DNA from: Apostichopus californicus
Lineage: Eukaryota; Echinodermata; Holothuroidea; Aspidochirotida; Stichopodidae
NCBI GenBank assembly: GCA_020650975.1
Contig: JAIPMN010030141.1
Location: forward strand, 689-43,869
Direction of reading: 5' to 3'
Length of the DNA stretch: 43,181 nt
The stretch's first letter is position 1. Each line of letters begins with the position of its first letter. This document shows, in pieces, positions 15,178 through 30,100 of the stretch. The translations under genes were made by a program, and so were the position numbers. The notes under the pieces were generated by a model. The model worked only from the letters and a program-made list of their open reading frames with translations, did not search any database and had not been told where the DNA came from.

Positions 15178-18100
15178 GTAAGCTAACTTACGTTACACAC
15201 AGTGCCAGCAGCAACTCCTCCTACAGTCCTAGGCTAAGTTAGGTCTAACTTTCCGACTTTGCCATAATGTTGTGTTGGTGCCAAATGTGCGATAATAATT
15301 CTAAGACTAGCAGGTGTAATTAGGTACAGCTAAACGGTAGGCTTAAGTTAGACCGTTCCTATAGCCAGTCATAGTATTCATATCATTATCTCGGTTCCTA
15401 TCACAAACATTTATTTTTTTGCAAAACATAACGTGAAATTTGTAGCCTACGGCTGAATAGGCCCAGACTATAGTATAGGCGAAAGGAACTGGTCTAGCCT
15501 AGGCCTACCATTGTACCAATGTTTGAAATTGTTTTTAGACTGAGTGACTGCCATGTTACATAGTTTTCTAACAGTAACAATGATGCGTTTTAAATGAAGT
15601 GTTAGTTGTATAGTACTTGCATAGATGTTGTGCCAGGTTGCCCGTTGTGATGATGGAATTTCAACACGTTCTACATGGGCCTAGGCTAGATTGACTCCGT
15701 GAAAGCACAAGTAGACAGTTGCTACACAAGCACCAGCCTACGTTACATCCTTGTGTGTATCTAACTGTTACGGCTTTTAACTGTAAGGCCTTTGTTTCTG
15801 GCACCAGGCCTAATTTTCATCTCTATGTTGCTGTGGTCCCTCGAGGACATGTTCATTTGTGTAACTTATCCACTTGCACCAAGACATAGCTCAGTGAATT
15901 ACAACATTTATCTAGATATTTATGCAGATATGTTGAGGTGATTCTTATTTTTTGATTTAGTTATGATTTTGAGGTAATATAGTAATATAGTAAAGTGTAA
16001 TCAGTATGTAGTGTAAACACAGAAATGCTTTCATTAATTTTGGAAAAGAGCATTGCTTCACCTTGGTATTGTGCATGTAGGAATTTGACAAAGGTTGGCT
16101 CAAGGATTGCATCTAAAGTGAGATGAAATTACACAATTTATGCAAAGCAGGGGCATATCTCATCAGCAAGCACATTGCTGTAACTATGCACATTAATTAG
16201 CATTTACAGTAAAAATGTCAGAACATTCCCATAATGGTTTCAAATTTTGCAAAATTAGTGTGCCCTTAGAAGACTTAAGTTATAGTGGCAATATGCTGAA
16301 GGCTATGGAGGTTGAAATTGTATCAGATAAATAAGTTAATACAATGCCAGCATTCCATCAACTGGTGCACTTCAGTGAATGTTTAGTATTTCATTGTACA
16401 GCAACAAATTGTAGGCTCATCATGGTACAACAAATTGGTCACAGAGACTGTTCCTCAGCATAAACTCCAGCATAAATGTGATCAAGGGTTTAGCCCTTAT
16501 ATGAAGTACCTGGTTGTGTTCATCCATTGAACTGACACACGAATGGTTCAAGTTTGGTACTATTGACTCTTTACTTCTTGGTTTTGAAGATGTAAAGTTT
16601 TACTTTTCAGTTATTGAGCCTTATAGGTAGCAATTATCTCAAGCCTGATATACAAATTAGAATTGTATTTAGTACATGCTCTGACAGTGTGATAGGTCTA
16701 GACTGGTGTTTATCTGTTTTGAAAAGTAACAAGAGTTTCATAAATTTGTAAACATTGTTGCATCATTAATTAATGTTAGAAAATTAACAATAGATTTCCA
16801 TCATTTATGTGCGCTTGATGGGGAGAGAGGAAAGTCCACATTAAGAAAATTAACATTAGATTTCCATCATTTATGTGCACTTGATGTTGAGAGAGGAAAG
16901 TCCACATTCTAATCTCCATGTAGAGCAACATGTGTACTGTCAAAAGCATTAATTTATTTGGATGATATTGCGCAATTAAACATTGGCAGATGATCACTAC
17001 ATATGAATCTAGGAACTCGCTTTTAATATTGTTACCAAACGACATACTACCCCCTTCTCCGAGACGCATACACTTAACTTCATATATGCTAGGGTTTCTA
17101 GTTAACAGTACAATGTATGCCATATATTTCCATGTATCCTCGTTTGTTGTATAGGATGCATCACTGGCTGTCTAGGTTTGTTTTTTGAAACTTGTTAAGT
17201 TTACTTTTGAAAGCATTGTTTGTGCCAATTAAAGCACTTGAGTTGGGTTTCATTACGAACATAGGCTGTGTAGAACACTTGCCAGCAAAACTTTCTGTTT
17301 AAGGTACTGGAGTATGCCAGGCAGATTAAATGTTTCATGCAAACAAAAGAATCAATTCTTGTAGCATGCAGTTTACCTAACTATAGGCAGACAACTATGA
17401 CTGTCCAAAATATAAATATACATATATTTGCAGTATCTGTAAGTGTGATAAACAAGGTTGTCTAGAATCGTAATTGTTCAGAAAATTATCGATTGACTCT
17501 CATATGGTTAAAAACATGTGTCATTCAATGATATTATTTACTACACCCTTGCATTCACTATCTTCCTCACAACAACTACCCTCTCACTCTACCATTCCTA
17601 GAGCAATTGGTAACCAGAAAATTGTCAATGTCCTCTCCTGGTGACTACTGTAGCTGATTCCAATCTACTGTACCTCCCCCCCCACAATCCCCCCTCTCAT
17701 TGAGGCTTGTATACCCAGTTCCCCACCAATGCCAAGAGACTTTCGTCCTTGTGTTAGGCTACGTGTAGTTCCCATAGTAACAACATAGGCCTATCAATTG
17801 GTACCTTTTTGTAAGGTTGTGTGGTTTATTTAGCCTCTACATTTAGTATCTGTAGTCAAAGACTTCATACTCTCAGTTCTTCCTGCTACAATAATACTGG
17901 GAGACATTGTTCCAGCCTAGTTTTTTTGCTGAAGGTAAGGATTTAGAGAATGGCTTTATCCTTCTTCATGCTTTTTTCATGGTGTTACCATACCTTCAAG
18001 GTATTTCACATCTTTGAGCATTTCCACCAAGTGTAAAAAGGTTATTTAAGAATTCAAATATTAAATATTAACTTTAGTATATTGTGAAAATATAAATCCT

Positions 18101-21100
18101 CAGCTAAAGCAAGTAGGCAATGTAAAAAAAAAACATTATTTCATTGTAAACAAGACCTTCCACAAAATCAAATCACAAAATATTTCGTCAGTTCCATCTG
18201 TCCTAAATGAGCATAATTTGCAGGGAGACTCTCAAAGGTAGCTTCCGTAGATTAAAATGCTGAGAAATTCATAGCAATTTTGTTATCTAGTTAGAATCTG
18301 ATACTTTATGAGAACTGTTTTTGACCTATTGTATGATGCTTGTGCTACTGTATACAATACCACTTTGTGATACAAACTCCTTATCCTGGTTCATGTGCAG
18401 TTTTAAAAACAGCTCAACAGATTTTTAGTAATTTTCATCTCAAAAAGTCAAACTGAGGGTATGCTGTGTAATCAAAATCTGTTGAAAGTGCAAAAGAAAA
18501 GAAAGAGAGACAGAAAACGTGATTTCAAACTGTACTACTAGGAGGAAGTTGTGTTGTTGTTATAGTTGTTGCAACACGTAAAGTTCATACTCTGTCTAGA
18601 ACTGTTATGTAAAGTATGCTGCAAGTGATAACAGGCCCAGCTATCATAACAAGAAACTTGAAATGGATAATGTTAGTCTGCCAAACCTCTTGCATTACCT
18701 TTAATTATATATACAGTATGCAAGGGTCTTCTGAACCCATCCTTCCGCAGCGTTATTGGAAAGTGAATTTATTTTCTTTAGCAACTCCAGAAATATGTAC
18801 ACACAATTCCAAGTCAAGCATGTTGATTGGTGATAAAGCTGATCAGTATCCGGTCTGCCACACGTGTCCCAATTTCAAGTGATCCTACTACATCCTGTCT
18901 TTGTGTGTGTATACCCGTACCGCTGGATTCTTATGTGGGGTTTTCCAATTTGTTTTATCCCTCGGACCACTAATTGAGTATTTTTGAGCCAGACTAATTT
19001 TCTAGGCTGTGGGTAATTTTTGTGACTTCCTGTTATGGGTGTCTGGTCTTCATAGATATTAATACAGAGTTGTCCTGTTGGGATTAGCCTTTAGTACTGT
19101 GTACTGTCCTATATACGACCACATCGTAGGACATTCGCTCAATCAGGTTTCCATTGTCGACTCGTCGTCGAAATGCAGATGCTGTACATACCTCTCCATA
19201 CTGTAGATTTGTAGCAATTGACTTGTTGACAAAACCCACCTTTTAAGAAAAACGTCTTCTGTTACTTCTCACTCACATTGACTTGCAAAAATATGTTCCA
19301 TTTTTTTGAAACTTACTAAATTGTCTGGTGGTATTATACCTGACCATTTATCAGATATTTATTGCTCTTGAGATAACAATTATCCATCTACATGGACCAT
19401 AAACAGAACTTTACATTAGTCCACAAAAATCAAAGTTTGATATAGTTTGCAATACTGAATGATGATTATTGACTTACAGTAAGTTATCAATGTTACCACG
19501 TATATTGAAATTATTGGCATACCCATTACAGTATACAGGTCTGTTAAGATTGCAGGTCAATTTAATGTTCTTTCTTGGATTTAAAGCTTTCTTGGATTTT
19601 CTTATAATTGATTAATTTGACCTATTTTGTTCTTTTTGTTTGCAAGACACAAGTTCCTTCCCATCATGGGGGACCTTCCAAACAAATTTGAGGAAGTTGG
19701 CTCAGTTGTGCAGGAGTTAGTTTGTTAACACAAATTTGCAGTGAAATTATACATTTGCCAACAATTGACCTCTGACCATTTTGTTTTGAAGGTATGCACA
19801 CACATACACGGACAGCTATTTACCTCCCCCTCTCAAAATGGAACCCCGGAAACCATCTCTCCCCTACTAAATTTTAACATGGCAACCATTGCTATGGCAA
19901 CTGAGATTGATATAGTAGGCTTGCATGACCAACAATGAGATAAGAATCTGATGAGAAACTACATTCAACTTCTTCCAGTACTAGATTGTTTCTGATGTCA
20001 AAATAAACTTAATTTAAGAGTATCTTATCACATTGCTCTTCTCTTCCTTTGGGTAGTATACATGTAGGAAACATGGTTTTCTTGAAAATGGCATTTTTGA
20101 GTGTATAAAACCCTAGGGTTCCTTCACGAATAATTCATAATGTCTAAATGAACCCTTGTTACCCAATGACAGCCAAAGAATACTGACTGAAACCACACTC
20201 AGTACGTAACAATGGGTGCTTCAAGAAACTCCACTGGTGAGGAAACTAAACAAATGCAACCACTTCCTAAAATTTATTCATTTGGTGAAATTTACAGTAG
20301 AAGCTTAGGTGCAATTCTGAATGGACATGCTTTGATTCATTGTAAATAAAGGTACATCAATTGTGTGGGACGGAAATGGAAAAGTTTAAAGCTGAAAGAT
20401 TTTAAAACCCTTGTGTGAATGCATTCTATTACTATTTTAAAGTACCTGGGTAGGTGCAGTTTATTTACTAACTGTTCAGGCTTCTGTGAAAGGGACTGAT
20501 TTAGGGTATTAAAAGGCTGAACGTAAGATGGTGTGGACGTGATTTATAGTAGTACTGGCAATTGGAATGACCTATATTGCCATCACAAGCAGAACAAGAA
20601 TATAGATTGTGTGTCTTTAATGGTCCTTCTCATCACCTGCGATTCAAGTAATCTATAGATTGACAGACAAAGTAACAAAGGGAAAAAATATTGTCATCAA
20701 AAGGAAAAAGTTATCATTTGAATGGAGGTTTGGATGGAATATCATTTTTGGATGATTAAATGCATCAAATGAACAGGATGGCAACTATGGGACAGTATGT
20801 GAAATCTTTTCTATGGTACAGTGAGGTAAATTCCAACTGTCAGTGATGTTTCCCATTGCAGTATTTTCCTTTGCATTCACGGATAAGCTGTTACCGTTAT
20901 ATTGAATTAAATTATTTCTGCAGCAGGCCTATAGCATCTGGTGAAAATGTGTTATACCACAGTAACTTATTAGTAGTTACCTCTTTGGATTATACCTAAA
21001 ATTATTCACATGGATTCTGCAATCAACAGAGGATGAGATCAGTGGATTGTTAAACTTCCAGTACACTCTGTGTTCAGTGTTCCTAAGGGATTAGATAATA

Positions 21101-24100
21101 TAAATGATGTTATAATTACACTGGCTGCCTCTCGTTAGTCTTGTGTGTATGCCGAGGAGGAAGGAATAGTAAGAAGAGTTTCTTTTATCGATTCACTCTG
21201 CACACCAGTATCTGGAACCTTCATGTTACAGATGTTCCAGCTAAGAGTACTACCCTTGTTTTGGCAGTGTAGTGCACATTGTTATAGTCTGTAGTGGGAT
21301 GGACGATTCTAGTACAGCTTTTCACTGTGCACCCATGGAAATCTGTTCTGTTGGAATTATTCTTTTGGAAATAGGTTTATGCTGTTTTCATCAATTCAAT
21401 CCAAAAATATTCACAATTATGCAACTCAGACCTATTCTTTGGAATGGAAAGTTGAAAGACCTTTAATACAGAACTTGTTGGGAATGGATGGATTTATTCA
21501 ATGACTCTTTATAACTGTTATTGACTGTGATGGTAACCATAGGTAAATAATATTTTACCCTCCAAAAGCCTCCTGCACCCTTTCGTCAGTTACTGTACAA
21601 GTGCTATCAATAAAACCTTCTGACAAAACATCCTTAGACTCAGATGTCTTCTTTGTTTTCGATTGACAAAGAGTAACCTTTTTCCACTATCACTTAATCT
21701 AGCAGCAACCATTACAAATTATATATCCGTCATATGGAGACCCTTTTTATGTGTGTTTTTGAAGATGGATTATTTGCAAGATTTAATACAGTGCTGACTA
21801 CAGAGCCGATTAAGACTGATCCATCCAAGTCATCTAAATCTCTTGACAACCAAATCACTCCAGAGGTCACATGAAGGAAAACTGGTCGTTTTTGTGCAGT
21901 AAAACCATACACCATCGGGTCTAGAGCTTCCACTATGGTTTGTTCATCTTACAGTTCAGAACAGTAATGTCGGCCAGTGCCGACAAAAACCTAAACAAAT
22001 ACTGCCTGTAGCTTGTCCGAAACAGACATTCTAAAGAGGTATGAGAAGAAGTTTTGCTGCATGAAGAGCTAAGAGAATGACATGCAACAAAAATTTAGGT
22101 TCTTAAAAGATTGCCAATGAAACTGCTATTATTGATATGACTGTTCCTTGTCACATTGCTTCGATATATACTGTAATGGATATTTATTCATGATACTCTT
22201 TGTAACTAAAGTTGTACCGAATCCATCTCTAGAAGCCATCTCTTTGTAAACGTCCTCTCCATTTACAATGAAACTTTATCTGAGAACTTTAAAGAAAGGA
22301 AATGCGACACATTGAATTTCAATGTATTGATGAATCCGATTAAAAATGCCTGGAGGGAGGTTTCAGAAGTTACGCTTCAAAATCTTGAAACTGAAATGGA
22401 GAGTGGTTGGCTACCCTGTGTACTATGGTATGTATCCTCCCTGTATGAATATTTAAAGAGTAAATACTCATGGACATATTTAATAGTTGCTGGCTGATTG
22501 TGGTGAATCAGATGGCATATATTGCAACGTGCACATACATGTAGGTGTTATGGACCTTAGTGGAATAATTCATTGATCTCATATTCCTATATAAAGATGC
22601 AGGCTAGATGCAGGTAGGCATGGTCTTTGATGCTTTCATTCATGAATTTTCTCACCAAGAATTTTTATGATGTTGCGACTTATTTAATACAGTTTACAAC
22701 TGCTCTCGTTGTGTATTAAAGGAATAATCTTGCATGTTAGGCCTTGTCCAGGGGGAAGGAGAATTGCTTGTGGATATTTCTCAGGAGTTGTATGGAAAAT
22801 ACATTAGAAATGTCTCCAAAATTTATGTGGGGAACAAATATTAGCCAGCATGTCATACTGTGTATATGACAATAACTGATAACTTTGTAACAATATTGAC
22901 TGCATACAGAGCATTCAAGTATCCGTAGTATATAAAGTTCAGAAATAGCAATATAGTGCTCAATACAACTGGTGCAGAGCTATATAGATATACTTGCTAT
23001 TCCATTGCGTTGAAAGTCAGAGTTTCAAGCACTATGTGTGGGTGAAATTCTGAGTTGCAACGCGATGGAATAGTGTGTTTATACTATATAGATATACATA
23101 TACATCTATATGATATATACTATTGGGACAAACTGACATTCTCTCCTGATTGTTTGAATCCTTGCACATGTCTGAGATGTGTATGCATGGTCTTTGGCAG
23201 AAACATGGTACCCATGATTCATGTATTGCATGCATGCTAGCAGCACTGTGAGAAACATGTCAGCTCTCTGCACTTGAGACAGTGCTGTATATAGATACTA
23301 CAGTACTATACTGTGTATTAATTACCATACAGTACCTTATACAAAGGTATGCATATGTGGTACTATAATAGAAATGCCAGATGCTGTATCCTGAGTTAAT
23401 AATCCACGTACCATATTGAATGCCTGTTCTTAATTACCCTGTATGAATTGCTCTATGTGAAACAGTCACCACACTTAACAGTCATCTGTATATAGTCCCA
23501 AAATATGTTAGATAGTACAAATACTGTTCACTGTAAAGCTCATAGTTCAACAAGCAATTGATTGTCACCCTGAAAATCATAGCACTTTTATATACACAGG
23601 AACCATAGCATTTTATAATTGAAGAAAGTCCAGAGACTTGAAAACTGCTACACAAAATTTGACACTAGATTATTCCCTGACATGGAGACAAGCATGTTTG
23701 ACTTAGACAGATATAGTATACTCTCATACCTACTCCATAGACCTACCAGCATACTGTATGGTTGAGTATTAATTGCCTCAAGATGTTTTAAAAGGCACTG
23801 AGGAGCAAGGGGATTAGGAAGCTAGCTACCATATAAATGGAATACAATAGCAAGATTGTAAAATTGTCAGTGTTATGAAAGCCCACTAACAGACAGTGTG
23901 CTACATTGATTTGGATCATAGGCTAGTATAGTTGGATAGGGGTATGGAGGATTAGTATGGAGTATGGAGTATATTGGAGGATGGAGTATGGAGTATATTG
24001 GAGGATGGAGTAGGGGTATGGAGGATTATATTGAGGTGGAGAGTCTATCAGTATGAGTGGGAGGTATAAGTTTACAAGCTTCTAAATATGCTACAGTAGA

Positions 24101-27100
24101 AAGTCAAGTAATGGTCAGGCAAAGTCATGGTCAGACTTCATGAATTACTTAAATTTACTTTGTTCCTCTCTTACCTGTCTCCCACTCCACATCTGCACTT
24201 TCCCATCTACCTAACTACACACTGGGAAACATTTTAGCACTGCGCCCTCGCTCCCTGAGCACCGCCCACTTACACCTCCTTCCGAATCTACCACGCAGGC
24301 AGAAACTACACTTTTTTGCTAGCAATCCTTCCGTAGCAAATTTCATTGGTTTCTCAAGAGTTTTGGAAATCCATCTTGGATCTGCGGCCGTTGAAACACC
24401 TTTACAGTCGTCTCCAAGAAGCACTATATAAGTATCCTTTTGTTTTCATGCATTTTTGTCACTAAAATTACAAAACAATTTCTTTCACTGAGAGATTTTA
24501 TGCTCTAACTTTAGCTCATTATACCTGTTGGACCCCTAATTATAGCATGTTTGATGCGCCCAAAAGACTTTTCAGATTACATTGCTGCAGATTCTAACCA
24601 TCAGAATCATTCCCAGGCATCTAGAGAAATGATTAAGAAGATATTCCAGAGGTAAATTTATTTTTGACATGTTAGAAAAATAGAATTTAAGCATCCTGGT
24701 GAAATTTTTCATACAGTAAACTCCTACATGTATGCATTGCCAGTTTTAAGATGTTCGTTTGAAGTTGAAGACATTTTATATCAAAAGTGAACATGAAGCA
24801 AACCACAGTGGTGTCATAGTTCCACAACTATGACAAGCAAGTTTTTTGTTGGTATTGTTGGCCACCTTCCAGCCTGGAAGTATCCAGAGGCCAACAGGGT
24901 GATAGCCATCACGGTTTTATCACCTTAACTACCATCATAACATTTTTAATATTGAAGGACAAAGCAGCCTTTTTTGTGTCCATGACATTGGTCAGTGTAC
25001 TTCAGACAATATTATTTTAGAATTACTCAACCCAAGGAACTTCGGTAACAGATAGTCACGTTTTGTACAATCTGGTGTATTTGTAGGCATAATGGCGCAA
25101 TTACAAAGCTAGGTTAAAGGAGCAGGCATGTTGAGTTTGATAGGTCACTTCATTTCCCTCCACATTCAGTCGAAATTACTACCAGGGTAATGCTCTGTAA
25201 GAACTCTGCAAATGGTTCCATAGTTAAGTGCAGTTTTACTGACAATGGACACACTGACTTGACATTTTAGAAAGGTGCAACAAAATATGTTTTGAGAGAA
25301 ATATGGGGAAGAAGTCATGTAGGGTTCAAGAGATTCTGTTGAGAAATTATGCCAGATTCATCTATTTGCAAATTAAAACTAAACAAGATGCCACCCATAT
25401 GCTTTTTTCAATAATCAACAAAAAGGTACTGAAAACTGAAGGGGACATTTATGTCCCCTGCCCCTTCCACCACCTAGACACCTCATCCTAGATATGAATT
25501 CAGCACACAGACCACAAAAAGTACTCCCTACTTCCGATTTCCAGTTTAATAGATATCCTAGATTTATTGATATCAAGCAACAATTTGTAATATCTCTTGG
25601 TTGCTGAGACAATCACGCTTTAGAAGTGTACCAAGGGAGGAGAATATTTAAGATATGTGAATGGTGAGAGGCATAAATATTAGTACAACCTTTCTAACTT
25701 TCTAAGTAACCCATTAAAAACTCAGATTTCTCTATGTGACTCTCTTAGTAGACAACTTCCATTGATCAAGTAAATATCTGTCTGTTTATCTCTGTATAAA
25801 TTTTATCATATATTTGTTAGTGTCACAAAGTTTTGACACAATCAACTGAGTCATCAGATTTAATATGTTTTAATATTTTATTTTGATATAGAGCTATGAT
25901 CAAGGAACTGGTTGCTCTTCATTTAAACACTTTATTCCAGATTCCACCAAGAACTGTAATTGTACTATATAATTTTCTATATAATAATAAGAATATCGCC
26001 GCCTGCTATCATCATCATAATAATCAGCAGTTATTTTTACGACGTTTTAAGCGACCACAAATGTGGGAGAATCCCCGCAAGGGCTTATGGATGACAACGT
26101 TCATGTCGGGTGGCTTCCAGTTCAACATTTTAACTCAAATTTGGAAATCCTTTCAAGTTAGAGAGTCATTTCAGATGGGAAAACGTAGATTGCTCCTCGA
26201 TGAAAAACCCACCTTACTATGACCGGGCCGGGCATTGAACTTCGAACCTCCCGATTGCTTGTATATAAATATATATACCAGGTACCCAAAACACAGATTT
26301 GAGATGGATGGCGGGGGCGGGGGGGCGTATAGGCAGAAGTCAGACCAATGTTCAGTGGTGTTGATATTACCACCTTATGTAGTACCACACCCATGTGAAA
26401 ATCATTGCTTTAGAAACAATAGTAGGGTCATGCCCGTCATCCTCCCTTCTCCCTCCCCATTCCCACTCTCTCCCACTCTAGCATTCCCTCTCCAGAATGT
26501 GTACAGTTACTATGTACCTGAACACTACAGTAGGTGGTATTTACTTTCATACTAAAGTTACTGACATTACATTTAAATCGCAGTAATGCCTATCCCAACT
26601 TCTGCCTTAAATTTGACATTAAATTTGACATGCAATTAAAACAAATCTGCTACAAAAGTTTATAGGTCTCTAGGATAAATGTGAAAGGTGGGTTACAGAA
26701 GTAAGAGATTTCTTGAGGCTGTTAAATTGTGACATGTATAAATGATCATCTGTTTTTGTCTACATCTGCTTGTGCTTTCCTATATTTTTCATGTTATAAT
26801 GTTGAGGTTCCGTACGCAGTACATATAAACAGTATGCAAACCAATTACTTTGAGAAGTGTCCTCGTGTAAACGACATTCCACCCTGATGTTCTTTGTTGT
26901 TCACTTCTGAGTGACGAAGTGTTTATGCCAACTTTACATAACATATTTTAAATGCTTTCATCTCTAATGGACTTTAATGTCCTCATAAATAAAGCCCATA
27001 TCAAAGCCCATATGATAAGTACTGATATGTCATGTACAGGGCTATCACTATTGTACAGTGTTGGTGTCCCCAGTGAGTGTTGGTGTGTCCCCATGAGTCA

Positions 27101-30100
27101 GATACAGACAGATTGTTGAGAGGTTCTGTGATAGGACTTATCTCTGATTAAAATGGTATCAAAGCTCCCAAAATGTGTTTTTAGTCAAACAAACAGATGC
27201 TACAATCATTTAATTAATATTAGTTAACCACTTAAAAAAAAAATTAGCAAATTTTTTTCAAACATACCAAATGTCCTGTAATAGACTGAATGGATAGTTG
27301 GGTAATCAATGTTAATTAATCGCATTAGTTTTACAGTTTCTTATTATTCTAAGATGGAGAGAGCTAGAGACTTAACAGTTCCTGTTTACCTTAAATCATC
27401 ATGTTTACAATGCAAGCCTAGCGGGTATTAAATTAACCCAAAATTAGATTGCAATTAATGAAATTTGTCACCTTTCTGTAGATTTGTCACCAAGTCTTTA
27501 ATGAATTCAGTCATCAAGTTATCAACATTTTTTCAGTCATATTTGTTTTTCATATCAGCATTATGTGGTGTAAAGAACAAATTTGGAAAGTTAAACTTGT
27601 CAAAGTTTTACTTCATTAATTGCACTGAAAGTTGACTAGTCATCCTAATGACCAAATAGTCTATGTATTGTAACGGATTTGAAGTATCAAGCAGTGTTCG
27701 CATTAGGGCGCACAATTGCAGGATCCCCGTAATTTACCTAGAGGGTCCCGCAACATTTCCTAGTACTTCTCGCAAATTGCACCATTACTGTAGTTACAAA
27801 ACTTGCCATAACAAGCCGGTTATTATAAAGCTTTGTTGATTTTTGTAAGGAGTAATGTGATTGGTCAAATCCAAAAGGAAAACACAGGCTTCTGCACAGT
27901 GTGTATTGGTCGCAATGGTTGACCATGTGTACTGCACTTTATTTACAATGTGTTTGTTAAATCTCGGCATATGTACATACACCTAACTACTAACATCGTG
28001 AAAGTTCCCCTCCCTCTCAACCCTTCCCCCTGCCCCCCCCCCAAAAAAAATCTGAAAATCCCCCAAAAGATTAATTGACTGGGGGAATTCCCCCCTCCCC
28101 CCCCTTCTTTTTTCAACATCATAGTGCTAACACTGGTACCAAGAAGCATCAAGAAAGTTTCTCAAACTCAACTTCAAATGCTTCACTTCAATGCTCTCAG
28201 GTTTTCAACAAAGCATATCACAACCTACTTGATCATTACTTCCTTGCACTCACTGTTGCCAGATATTACTGTTATTGACCATGCCATATTTTTATTGAAT
28301 TACTTAATTGTGTTAAATCACTTTCACAAGCTATAAAAAGCTGTTCTATGGAGATAGTAAATGTACAGGTACATGTGTTATGTCATTAAACCATAAGTAT
28401 GCTCACTTCAGTCTTCTTCTTTCAGTTGATCCTGAGCTGTTATTTTAGGATAACAAATCTTTTAACCACTTTTTATAACTTTTTTTACAACAGCTGAACA
28501 ATATATTGCTCCTGAGAATTAACTCTATTTGGTTTCATGTCCATCAGTTTTAGTTGTGTTGACTTCTTATTAATAAATGATAGCACTGATATAGTCACAC
28601 AAAATTGATTTGCAAAAGAAACTAAAGAAATAACTACACAAATGCAGAGATGCTTAGCAGAGTTTTTTTTCGTCATCCATTCCACCTTCGGCTTTATTGT
28701 TTAACACTTATTTCAGTAGGGAAATTTGTTGAACTTGATTGAACGCCTGTCATAATGGGTAGCTCAGAAGGAAGAGGTTATTGACCTAAAGCTTGGGTCA
28801 ATGTGTGCTGTGCGAAACTATCAACCAACTGTTGTTCTATAAGCTAGTTGCTACATAAATCTATCCACAGATTCATCTAACAGTTTCCTAATCAAAGATG
28901 TTTTAGTAAATAAATGGATCAAGTTCAAAAATTTTTACCATGTGGTAACATAATTATGAAATGTTTGCAAATCAGGAATAGTGAGTTTACATTATTTAAA
29001 CGTGCTCTTGTGTCCCAGTTATTTATCTGATGAACAGTGTTTATCTCTTTCCTGAACATGTTCCTCTATAAACTGGACCGGAAGCAACCGGTAATATTTG
29101 TCATTGGAAGTACTTCAAACATCAACAAATTACAGAGTCAAGAGCAAGAACCGTTTGTTAAATCCCTGTCGTCAAATATGTGACCAAAACTCTTGAAAGC
29201 AATACTAAAGGAAACTAGGCTATAAGCTCAAGAGGTTATTGTTAGGCAATTGTATCGTTCGATAGTTAGAACTGGCATGTATTCAAGAACCGCTTTTTCG
29301 TGTCGTATATGAATGAGCTGGTTTGGGCGTTTTTACTTTCAAATGTTATCTGATTTAAGTGCAATAAATACACACTCCAAAAGCAGTTGTCCTACACCTA
29401 CAATAGTCAATAGTCCGGAATGAAATTTCGGAATCGTACGTTTTTATGACCTCAATTACCTTTAGTGCGCAATCGAGTTCAGGGCCTGCGATTCGTCGAA
29501 ATACGACCCTGCCTGTTCCTTGATACAAGATAACTCAGGGCCTTGGAATACTCTTTTTCGGGTTATGTATCAGACAGTCGGTGGTTTGCTTGGAGTTTAC
29601 ACATGTGTTTTGATTTCTTTGTTTTTGCGCCAATACTGCAGCCAAAGATTACAGGTTATCAGTTACAATCTCTAAGTATGTGCGATATCATCTAGCAATA
29701 GATCCATATAACAATAACTTATTGACCTTACAGTCAAAGAGATGTTGTAAGTATGAGGAAATGACTTGCGCTCATAAGAAGTCCCACTTACATCTGTGGA
29801 ATAAATTATCTTTTGTGGTGGATTTCTAAAGTTGATAAGTGGATGTTTGAATTTTTAGTAAGGTTTGCTTTCTTGACAGGAGGAGTTCATGGATGCTATA
29901 AATTTTAGGCTTAATCATTCAAATCTGTGAGTCAAGTTGAAGCTATAAAGGGCAAGAGGATATGATTGTTACACAGTATATAATGGAACAGACTAGTAGT
30001 AGATATATGGTTTGCACTCGAATCAGATCAGCTTTTGTGTTATGTTTGATTCAAACCTCTCAATGTGTTAATGACATTGTCAATTTCAGGAGCTAATTGT

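Noticed and set aside
16776..17123. 115-codon minus-strand gene
   Set aside because: Its length depends on the 66-bp tandem duplication; no other coding sign.
18616..18882. 88-codon plus-strand gene
   Set aside because: Isolated frame with no splice context or similarity that I can recognise.
25896..26222. 108-codon plus-strand gene
   Set aside because: Its second half crosses a SINE-like repeat; only its first 20 codons are kept as part of a possible exon pair.
27692..27790. hAT-type transposon end (CAGTGTTCGCATTAGGG)
   Set aside because: The start resembles hAT ends, but no matching inverted end or 8-bp duplication could be found.
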